Assembly (NCBI GenBank): GCA_003523465.1
Contig: DQAA01000531.1
Location: 345 to 6,743, forward strand
Source of the DNA: Pseudomonas sp.
GTDB lineage: Bacteria > Pseudomonadota > Gammaproteobacteria > Pseudomonadales > Pseudomonadaceae
Reading direction: 5' to 3'
Length of the DNA: 6,399 bases
Shown here: piece by piece, positions 1-4,680 of the stretch
How positions within the stretch are numbered: position 1 is the stretch's first letter
Layout of the letters: every line of letters begins with the position of its first letter
Program-made: the position numbers and the translations under genes
Notes under the pieces: generated by a model
What the model was told of the DNA's origin: nothing
The model's database searches: none
The model's input: only the letters and a program-made list of their open reading frames with translations

Positions 1-825
1 CACACCGGTTTCTCCCTCAGTGAAAGTCGCATTCTCTATGAACTGGGCAATGCCGCCGGCCTGACCAGCGCCGGGCTGCGCCAGTTGCTTGGCCTCGATG
101 CCGGCTACCTGAGCCGGATCATCGCCGGTTTCGAAAAGCGTGGCCTGGTCAGCAAGTCGCGCTCAACCAGCGATGCTCGCGCGACCGTGCTCCAGCTCAC
201 CGAGCAGGGGGCGACCGTCCTTGCCTCCCTCGAGCAGGCCGCCCGCGAGGAAGTGGCGCGGCTGCTCCAGGACCTGCCGGCTAGCCAGCAGGAACAACTG
301 GTCCAGGCCATGGGCCAGATCCGGTCGTTGCTCGGCGAGCGTGACGCCACCTACCTGCTGCGCCCGCCCCAGGCAGGCGACATGGGCCAGGTGGTGCAGC
401 AGCAGGCGCAGTTGTACGCCCGGGAATATGGCTGGAACTCGGACTTTGAAGCACTGGTTGCGGAGATCGTGGCGAAGTTCCTGCGCGAATTCGATCCGTC
501 TTCGGAGCGCTGCTGGATCGCGGAAAAGGACGGCAAGGTCATCGGCTCGGTCTTCGTCGTCCGGCATGACGAAACCACCGCCAAACTGCGCATGCTCTAT
601 GTTGACCCTGGCGCCCGTGGGCTGGGCATCGGCCATCGGCTGCTCGAAGAGACGCTGCGCTTTGCCCGGGACAGTGGCTATACGCGCATGGTGCTGTGGA
701 CCATGAGCGTACTGGCCGATGCCGGACGGCTGTACCGCAAGGCGGGGTTCGAGTTGATCGAGGAGGAGCCGGTGGATGAGTTTGGCAAGAAGCTGGTGAG
801 TCAGACCTGGGGGCTGGAGTTGTGA
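1..825 (+). CDS. MarR-family regulator fused to GNAT N-acetyltransferase (5' end missing)
   Basis: The reading frame is open from base 1, so the true start lies left of the window; 274 residues are visible. A TTG at 85 is internal to the winged helix and is not the start. Residues 1-115 are the MarR part: a recognition-helix region (LDAGYLSRIIAGFEKRGLV, about 31-49) followed by the wing (KSRSTSDARATVLQLTEQG). Residues about 117-274 are a GNAT acetyltransferase domain with the acetyl-CoA pyrophosphate loop R-G-L-G-I-G (206-211), preceded by the strand MLYVDP. A late Y-R-K-A-G-F motif (245-250) is typical of GNAT enzymes. MarR-GNAT fusions of roughly 300 residues are a known class of cytoplasmic proteins. 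The acetyl acceptor and the ligand sensed cannot be read from the sequence. The gene converges with the next one, leaving 26 bp and no clear terminator. Confidence 0.93.
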   Translation, partial: HTGFSLSESRILYELGNAAGLTSAGLRQLLGLDAGYLSRIIAGFEKRGLVSKSRSTSDARATVLQLTEQGATVLASLEQAAREEVARLLQDLPASQQEQLVQAMGQIRSLLGERDATYLLRPPQAGDMGQVVQQQAQLYAREYGWNSDFEALVAEIVAKFLREFDPSSERCWIAEKDGKVIGSVFVVRHDETTAKLRMLYVDPGARGLGIGHRLLEETLRFARDSGYTRMVLWTMSVLADAGRLYRKAGFELIEEEPVDEFGKKLVSQTWGLEL

Positions 826-851
826 GGGGGCTGACAGGGGCGACCAGGCCT

Positions 852-1283
852 TTACCCCAGTGCAGCGGCGAATGCCTCGGGCGTCGGGCTCTCCTCCCAT
901 TGTGCAGCGGTTTCCGGTAGCACCAACCATGGTTGCTTGCGTCGTGTCCAGATATGCGCATCCGGCTCGAAAAGTTCAGCCCCCTCTAACACTCCGGCCC
1001 GTACCACACTCATGCCGGGCGCTGCCGTTGTCTCGTTGAACAGACGGGTATGGCATATGCCGCAGGCATGTTGCGTGGACGTTTGCCCCTGGTGCTCATG
1101 CGTGTAAGTCGCCGTTTCGCCCGTCAACTGTACAGCTGAAGCCGCGCACAGCATGTGCAGGCCAAATGCACTGCCACTCCAGCGCTGGCAGTTCAAACAA
1201 TGGCAGGCATACAGTGGCGGCAGTCGCTGCGCTACGATTTCAATGCTGACTTGCCCGCATCGGCACTGGCCGGTGATTCTCAT
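852..1283 (-). CDS. GFA (glutathione-dependent formaldehyde-activating-like, CENP-V fold) zinc protein
   Basis: This is a 143-residue protein of the Gfa/CENP-V family, small cytoplasmic proteins that bind zinc through cysteines. The family pattern is complete: C7-x-C9-G near the N-terminus, C27-H-C29-x-x-C32 followed by R-W-S-G-S-A-F, and C74-G-x-C77 followed by T-R-L-F. The length is normal for a single-domain member. A good Shine-Dalgarno, AAGGAG (complement of 1291-1296), lies 7 nt before the ATG at 1281-1283 and fixes the start. The founding member acts on the formaldehyde-glutathione adduct. Most paralogues have no proven reaction, so a detoxification role is only a family guess. The gene is divergent from a LysR regulator, an arrangement that often means control by that regulator. 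Confidence 0.93.
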   Translation of the reverse strand: MRITGQCRCGQVSIEIVAQRLPPLYACHCLNCQRWSGSAFGLHMLCAASAVQLTGETATYTHEHQGQTSTQHACGICHTRLFNETTAAPGMSVVRAGVLEGAELFEPDAHIWTRRKQPWLVLPETAAQWEESPTPEAFAAALG

Positions 1284-1303
1284 GCGTTGACTCCTTACAA
1301 TGA

Positions 1304-1323
1304 CGCCCGGAAAAATTCGGGCG
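1304..1323. promoter_or_regulatory. Perfect inverted repeat between the GFA and LysR genes (candidate operator)
   Basis: CGCCCG (1304-1309) and CGGGCG (1318-1323) are perfect inverted arms around an A-rich centre, GAAAAATT. A G-T and an A-T pair could extend the stem to 8 bp with an AAAA loop. It sits in the middle of the 104-bp divergent gap, where LysR-type regulators usually bind dyad sites containing T-N11-A. An operator is therefore the likeliest reading. A hairpin in the LysR leader is the alternative. It is not followed by a T-run on either strand, so I do not call it a terminator. Confidence 0.45.
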
Positions 1324-1387
1324 CATGATCTCTTTTCGCTGACTCGGGCAGAAGAGCAAATAAGGAGCAGCTGTTGGCCAAAAATGT

Positions 1388-2281
1388 ATGAGCGGTCTTG
1401 AATGGGAGAGCCAGCGTGTGTTTCTCGCCGTGCTGCGCTCTGGCAGCCTGAGCGGTGCGGCGAGATTGCTTGGTATCGCCCAGGCCACCGCGCGCCGGCG
1501 CCTCGACCATCTTGAGCAAACTCTCGGTGTGAGCCTGTTCACCCGCACACCTCTTGGCCTGACGCCGACTGGCGGGGCGCGTCGCCTGATTGAGCATGTG
1601 GAGGCCATGGATCTTGCGGCCCAGGCCTTCAACCGCATGGCCAGCGGTGAAATGTCGGTGGAGAACGGCACGGTTCGGCTGACCTGTGGCGAGTTACTTG
1701 GCGTCGAGGTGCTGCCCGGTTTACTACGCAGCTTCCATTACGAACACCCTGGACTGAGACTTGAGTTGAGCATCGGCGACACCCTGGAGGACATCGCCAG
1801 GTTGCAGTCGGATATTGCCGTGCGGCTGATGCGGCCCAATGAAGCTGATATCGCGGTGCGGCGCGTCGGCAGTTTGCAGATCGGCATCCACGCCAGTGTC
1901 GAGTGCCTGCAGCGGTACGGTAATCCAACCTGCCTGCCGTCGCTGCGCCAGCGGCCGTTGATCGGGCCGGACAGACGCTCGGCGGACTTGCGTCGACTGG
2001 TCGACGCCGGGCTATGCGATGCCAACCAGAATTTCGCTATCGTCTCTGATCACCACCTTACTCAACTCGCCACACTGAAAGCGGGATTGGGCTTCGGTCT
2101 CTGCCCGGTACAAATAGCAAGGAGCCACGGGCTTGTGCATGTGCTGCCGCAGTGTTTCGGCTTCGAAGTTGATGTATGGATCGCAATGCACAATGACTTG
2201 CGCAAGGTTAAAAGGATTGCTCAGGCATTCGAGGTTCTCGGGGAGCAGTTGCGCCGGTATCTATGCCCGGCCGATCAGTGA
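1388..2281 (+). CDS. LysR-family transcriptional regulator
   Basis: This is a full-length LysR-type regulator of 297 residues. The N-terminal winged helix-turn-helix (about 6-66) has the usual pattern: F-L-A-V-L-R-S-G-S-L-S-G-A-A-R-L-L, then a recognition helix A-Q-A-T-A-R-R-R-L-D-H-L-E, then L-G-V-S-L-F-T-R and L-T-P-T-G. The recognition helix has Ala where many relatives have Pro or Ser. Residues about 90-290 form the two-lobed effector-binding domain; the ligand cannot be told from sequence. ATG 1388 is the first possible start because an in-frame TAA lies at 1361-1363. The only strong Shine-Dalgarno (AAGGAG, 1362-1367) is 20 nt upstream, which is unusually far. The gene is divergent from the GFA gene, its most likely target besides itself. 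A palindromic element follows its stop. Confidence 0.95.
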   Translation: MSGLEWESQRVFLAVLRSGSLSGAARLLGIAQATARRRLDHLEQTLGVSLFTRTPLGLTPTGGARRLIEHVEAMDLAAQAFNRMASGEMSVENGTVRLTCGELLGVEVLPGLLRSFHYEHPGLRLELSIGDTLEDIARLQSDIAVRLMRPNEADIAVRRVGSLQIGIHASVECLQRYGNPTCLPSLRQRPLIGPDRRSADLRRLVDAGLCDANQNFAIVSDHHLTQLATLKAGLGFGLCPVQIARSHGLVHVLPQCFGFEVDVWIAMHNDLRKVKRIAQAFEVLGEQLRRYLCPADQ

Positions 2282-2317
2282 GGCAGGGTTCGGTAGTGTC
2301 TACTTCTGTGGGGTAAC

Positions 2318-2376
2318 GGCTGCTTGGGGGTCGATTGCAGCTGTTCATGAGTGGCCGCTATCGACCCAAAGCGGCC
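2318..2376. repeat. Long imperfect intergenic palindrome, Pseudomonas-type
   Basis: The left arm (from GGCTGCTT at 2318, through GGGTCGAT) pairs with the right arm (ATCGACCC, then AAGCGGCC ending at 2376). There is one bulged base and a few mismatches, giving a stem of about 20 pairs and a loop of about 10 nt. Part of the right arm recurs in degenerate form as ATCGGCCAGAGGCAGCC at 2394-2410, 34 bp further on. I recall similar sequences, with a TTGGGTCGAT core, after many Pseudomonas genes. That memory needs a genome search. The element lies 36 bp past the LysR stop and could act as an RNA 3'-end hairpin between convergent genes. Confidence 0.55.
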
Positions 2377-2423
2377 TTTCGCGAAGGGCAGCGATCGGCC
2401 AGAGGCAGCCACTGCAACGATAT

Positions 2424-2435
2424 CTGACCGGTCAG
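2424..2435. repeat. 12-bp perfect palindrome CTGACCGGTCAG
   Basis: A perfect 12-bp palindrome without spacer lies in the gap between convergent genes. Neither flank extends the symmetry. It could be a protein-binding site or part of the neighbouring degenerate repeat family. Its position away from any gene start argues against a promoter operator. Confidence 0.4.
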
Positions 2436-2539
2436 CAACTGCTCCGAAGCCAAGCGTCTATTACGGAGACTCGCCAGGAGCAACGGCCTCCGCGCTGGTT
2501 AGAGAGCTTACCGCCTACAGAGAGAGGGTCATGCGTTGT

Positions 2540-2917
2540 TCAATTGGCGCATTCGCAGATCATGCCCTGAGTCTTGTCGTTGATATTTTCAGGAAGTCGC
2601 GGCGTAGTTTCCTTTACCACCACATGGCCTTGGCCCAGGCCAGGCGTCATGAAGAAAACGGCCTTGCAGTTCGGCGACAACTCGACAGCTGAAATCTTGT
2701 TTCGCCAGCTCGCATCCCAGAACGTCCTGTTCTTCTTGGCCGGAAGATGCCGGTCTTCGGGCGATCCTTCAACGGCGAACCGCAGGTAATCATTGTCCTG
2801 TACCACGCCGGTTTGCCCCTGAAAGTCCCAATGCTCGGAGATCTTGCAGGCCGCATTGACCTGACCCGCAGTAAAGACAACTGCCGCAGCAACGCATGAG
2901 CGCATGAAGTTAGACAT
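2540..2917 (-). CDS. Exported single-domain beta/gamma-crystallin-like protein
   Basis: This 125-residue protein has a clear Sec signal peptide: M-x-x-x-M-R, a hydrophobic core A-A-A-V-V-F-T-A, and a V-N-A cleavage site after residue 22. The mature part of about 100 residues reads as one beta/gamma-crystallin domain of two Greek keys. C24-K-I-S-E-H-W-D-F-Q-G starts the first. W71-R-N-K-I-S-A-V-E-L is close to the family's calcium-site signature W-N-D-K-I-S-S-V, although the second acidic/Asn and last Ser are altered. C84-K-A-V-F-F starts the second. Mature cysteines are C24, C84, C121 and C123, enough for two disulfides in the periplasm or outside. The same fold occurs in peptidase inhibitor family I36, so a protease inhibitor is possible. 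Shine-Dalgarno AAGGAG (complement of 2926-2931) is 8 nt before the ATG. The gene lies 137 bp downstream of the VHL-beta gene on the same strand and may be co-transcribed. Confidence 0.8.
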   Translation of the reverse strand: MSNFMRSCVAAAVVFTAGQVNAACKISEHWDFQGQTGVVQDNDYLRFAVEGSPEDRHLPAKKNRTFWDASWRNKISAVELSPNCKAVFFMTPGLGQGHVVVKETTPRLPENINDKTQGMICECAN

Positions 2918-2960
2918 CAGGAAAGCTCCTTCTTAATTGTTAATAGAGTGCATGGGGTAG

Positions 2961-2977
2961 CGGCCAGTCAGTGGCCG
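2961..2977. repeat. Small perfect hairpin between the two exported-protein genes
   Basis: CGGCCA (2961-2966) and TGGCCG (2972-2977) form a perfect 6-bp stem with a 5-nt loop, GTCAG. It lies after the VHL-beta stop and about 43 bp before the start of the crystallin-like gene. No T-run follows on the minus strand, so it is not a standard Rho-independent terminator. It may attenuate, process or stabilise a shared transcript, or be an operator for the downstream gene. I found no convincing separate promoter in this 137-bp gap. Confidence 0.4.
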
Positions 2978-3054
2978 TGTGTTCGGATGGGTAGCGATAA
3001 TGGAGCGGTATATCTTGGCCCTTCTGTCCTTCGCATGACTCGGACGCAGAATTG

Positions 3055-3705
3055 TTAATCTTCATCAATCACATAACGCGTTTCGTCTTGAGAGACATCG
3101 AAGGAGTAAAGTTCGCGACCGCTCATATCAACAAAGCGGAATACGTGACCAGGGTAGGTATTTTCCTGAGTGCTGCTATTCGCGGGAATTGTGCGGAGTA
3201 CGTTGACCTCACAATCGAATCCAATCCACTGCATCGTGATTGGCTCGTTGAGTGTATTGACGAACTCGACGGTGAACTGACCATTGCTGCGCGGCGAGCA
3301 TGTGCCTTCACTGTGCTGGTCACTCTCGGCGGCAACGCTCGCTGCCAAGCGGTCATCGACCACGAAGGTGCGATTGCTGCTGGAGGCCACGAAGGTGGTC
3401 AGAACCTGTTCGCCTTTGCCGCGAACGAGGAAAATGTGCCCGGGATAGGTGGTTCCCTTCTCACGCTGGCCAGGAGCCAGTTCTGGTCCTCCACCCTCCG
3501 AGCAGTCGAAGCCCATCCAATGGAAGCTGACAGGCTGACTGGAGTTGTTGATGAACTCGACCTCCAGAGCACCCTGGGTACCGGGTGAACAGAGCGATCC
3601 CTGCTCCTGGGCTTGCACGGTCTGAATATGACCCGCGAAACCGGTGGCAGCGAGCAGTGCCAGACACACCGGGGCAAACATTGACCGCTGATGATACTTG
3701 ACCAT
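3055..3705 (-). CDS. Exported protein with two tandem VHL-beta-like domains
   Basis: The 216-residue protein begins with a Sec signal peptide: a basic n-region with Lys and Arg, a hydrophobic core, and cleavage after V-Q-A at 32. Two repeats follow, about 39-118 and 136-214, roughly one third identical to each other by eye. Each has C-S-P, V-E-F-x-N, W-x-G-F-D-C, T-Y-P-G-H-x-F and a final V-x-D. This matches the von Hippel-Lindau beta domain (V-x-F-x-N, W-x-x-F-D, Y-x-G-H-x-W/F). From the first strand to Y-x-G-H each repeat aligns without a gap with human pVHL residues 74-115 as I recall them. There is no alpha domain or Elongin-binding box. Each repeat holds one Cys pair (C39/C68, C136/C165), probably a disulfide. 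The ligand is unknown. The ATG at 3703-3705 has AAGG-type sites 3 and 11 nt upstream; Met9 is an alternative start that keeps a signal peptide. The gene is divergent from the two-component genes. Confidence 0.85.
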   Translation of the reverse strand: MVKYHQRSMFAPVCLALLAATGFAGHIQTVQAQEQGSLCSPGTQGALEVEFINNSSQPVSFHWMGFDCSEGGGPELAPGQREKGTTYPGHIFLVRGKGEQVLTTFVASSSNRTFVVDDRLAASVAAESDQHSEGTCSPRSNGQFTVEFVNTLNEPITMQWIGFDCEVNVLRTIPANSSTQENTYPGHVFRFVDMSGRELYSFDVSQDETRYVIDED

Positions 3706-3802
3706 AAACCTTGTACCTTGATCGATGAGTGGAGCGAGTCATTAAATACGGGGATGCGGCTAAGCGTCGTCGATGTTTTTCGAAACTATTTTTTAATAAA
3801 AA

Positions 3803-3832
3803 ATTAATGCCCGCCGAAAGGTAAGCGTTCAA
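3803..3832 (-). promoter_or_regulatory. Possible sigma70-type promoter for the VHL-beta gene
   Basis: On the minus strand TTGAAC (complement of 3827-3832) is followed after 18 bp by ATTAAT (3803-3808). Each box matches the consensus at four of six positions. The AT-only tract just downstream (3787-3808) includes the proposed -10 box and would ease melting. The leader would be about 90 nt. In AT-rich DNA such matches arise easily, so this is only a candidate. Confidence 0.3.
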
Positions 3833-3931
3833 ATCCACTTAAGCTAAACGGCTGCACGGGCTCCAGACAATAACAAAAGGGAATGAATTAATTTTAAAAC
3901 AGCGATCACTAATATTTCTCACGTTAAACCT

Positions 3932-3946
3932 GACCAATCGGACCAA
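3932..3946. promoter_or_regulatory. Tandem GACCAA boxes, candidate activator site
   Basis: GACCAA occurs at 3932-3937 and again at 3941-3946, a 9-bp period, ending just before the proposed -35 box at 3948. Activators that touch the sigma subunit usually bind here. The encoded NarL-type regulator is one candidate for binding. The match could be chance. Confidence 0.35.
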
Positions 3947-3947
3947 G

Positions 3948-3976
3948 TTGCAAGAGTGATATCAAAAAGCTATGAT
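3948..3976 (+). promoter_or_regulatory. Sigma70-type promoter for the two-component operon
   Basis: TTGCAA (3948-3953) and TATGAT (3971-3976) are separated by exactly 17 bp. The -10 box matches five of six consensus bases and the -35 box four of six. Transcription would begin near 3983, giving a leader of about 50 nt to ATG 4033. The weak -35 box is typical of a promoter that needs an activator. Confidence 0.6.
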
Positions 3977-4008
3977 CCATAATATCGGGACCATTTATCC
4001 CTGCCTAT

Positions 4009-4022
4009 AGTCCATTTGGACT
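4009..4022 (+). promoter_or_regulatory. 14-bp dyad just upstream of the response regulator start
   Basis: AGTCCA (4009-4014) and TGGACT (4017-4022) are perfect inverted arms with a 2-base spacer, ending 10 bases before ATG 4033. TGGACTG (4017-4023) is also complementary to CAGTCCA at 4060-4066, which runs into the alternative start ATG at 4066. As DNA it could be a compact operator. As RNA the first hairpin has too short a loop to close fully, so the second pairing may be favoured. Confidence 0.35.
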
Positions 4023-4032
4023 GACTGCACGA

Positions 4033-4680
4033 ATGGATCACTCTCACATCGCCTGGATGCAGTCCATGACAACAAGAATCCTCCTGATAGACGATCATGC
4101 GCTGGTTCGCTCAGGAATCGGTATGGTTGTGAGCGCCGGGCTGGATGATGTGGAGATCCTCGAAGCCGATTCGCTGGCCTCAGCACTGCTTTGCAAGGGG
4201 GCGCCTGTCGACCTGGTGCTTCTCGACATACAACTGGAAGCGCTGAACGGTCTTGAAGGTATTGCAATGCTCAAGCAGGAATGGCCTGAAGCAAAGATAG
4301 TGGTCATTTCAGCAATACAAGGGACGCTCGTCATCCAGGAGGCTATTGCGCGGGGTGCGCAAGGCTTTGTCCATAAGTCCGAGAACGCTGCAAGAATTCT
4401 ACAGGTGATTAATCAGGTTTTAACGAATGAGTCGGCACGTCATCAAGGTCATGTGCAGGAAGATACACTATCGACCGGCCAGAAACCCAATCTGACTCCC
4501 CGCCAATATCAAGTGCTCGATTTGTTGTGTCATGGGCTATCGAACAAGACGATTGGCCGACAACTTGATCTTTCAGAACATACGGTGCGCGGGCATGTTC
4601 AAGCGATTCTTCAAATTCTGCAGGTCTCCAGTCGCTCCGAGGCCGCGTTCATGGCACGGCGCCTGGGATTGATTTTCTGA
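4033..4680 (+). CDS. NarL/LuxR-family two-component response regulator
   Basis: This 215-residue protein has a receiver domain (about 14-132) and a LuxR-type helix-turn-helix (about 153-213). The receiver has the acidic pair D20-D21, phospho-acceptor D65 in L-V-L-L-D-I-Q, S93 in the switch position and K115 in F-V-H-K-S, so it should be phosphorylatable. The output domain reads L-T-P-R-Q-Y-Q-V-L-D-L-L then L-S-N-K-T-I-G-R-Q-L and S-E-H-T-V-R-G-H-V, the usual pattern for this DNA-binding fold. The start is uncertain: ATG 4033, 4057 and 4066 are in frame and none has a strong Shine-Dalgarno. Family members normally begin right before the first strand (here M12-T-T-R-I-L-L-I-D-D), which favours 4066. 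Its stop overlaps the kinase start by one base, so the two are coupled partners. Confidence 0.95.
   Translation: MDHSHIAWMQSMTTRILLIDDHALVRSGIGMVVSAGLDDVEILEADSLASALLCKGAPVDLVLLDIQLEALNGLEGIAMLKQEWPEAKIVVISAIQGTLVIQEAIARGAQGFVHKSENAARILQVINQVLTNESARHQGHVQEDTLSTGQKPNLTPRQYQVLDLLCHGLSNKTIGRQLDLSEHTVRGHVQAILQILQVSSRSEAAFMARRLGLIF

Larger units (their letters stand above)
2282..2539. other. Non-coding intergenic region with degenerate palindromic repeats
   Basis: This 258-bp stretch lies between the stop of the LysR gene and the stop of the beta/gamma-crystallin-like gene, which converge. I see no convincing gene. Open frames crossing it lack a ribosome site and give low-complexity translations rich in Ser, Ala and Arg. 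The left part holds a long imperfect palindrome and a degenerate second copy of its right arm. A 12-bp perfect palindrome lies at 2424-2435. CGGAG (2464-2468) and CTCCG (2488-2492) form a weak further dyad. No stem followed by a T-run is visible. Confidence 0.6.
3706..4032. promoter_or_regulatory. AT-rich divergent regulatory region, VHL-beta gene versus response regulator
   Basis: This 327-bp region has no credible gene and is much richer in A and T than the flanking genes. It must hold the promoters for both directions. Notable parts are a 22-bp A/T-only tract (3787-3808), a second AT tract around 3886-3898, tandem GACCAA boxes (3932-3946), a strong promoter match toward the response regulator, and a 14-bp dyad next to its start. 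Such AT-rich gaps are typical targets of MvaT/H-NS-type silencers in pseudomonads; that role is inference. Confidence 0.6.

Noticed and set aside
826..851. Terminator between the convergent MarR-GNAT and GFA genes
   Set aside because: Only weak G-run/C-run pairing is visible, without a defined stem and T-run.
163..930. Long minus-strand open frame (255 codons) over the MarR-GNAT gene
   Set aside because: It is antisense to a clear domain-bearing gene, runs into the GFA gene, has no Shine-Dalgarno and gives no recognisable protein. It is a GC-rich shadow frame.
2133..2692. Two overlapping plus-strand frames across the LysR 3' end and the repeat region
   Set aside because: They translate the palindromic repeats into low-complexity sequence and run antisense into the crystallin-like gene. 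Such frames are typical artefacts of intergenic repeats.
2961..2977. Hairpin as a Rho-independent terminator
   Set aside because: There is no T-run after the stem on either strand.
2935..3059. Ten-bp direct repeat AATTGTTAAT at 2935-2944 and 3050-3059
   Set aside because: It is short and AT-rich, with one copy overlapping the VHL-beta stop codon. No mobile element or attachment site lies between the copies, so chance is sufficient.
3052..3588. Plus-strand open frame (178 codons) opposite the VHL-beta gene
   Set aside because: No ribosome site and no family pattern, while the opposite strand shows a signal peptide and two matching repeats.
3972..4010. Twelve-codon open frame (MIHNIGTIYPCL) as a possible leader peptide
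   Set aside because: Its ATG falls within the proposed -10 box, so it would lie upstream of the transcript start, and it has no Shine-Dalgarno.
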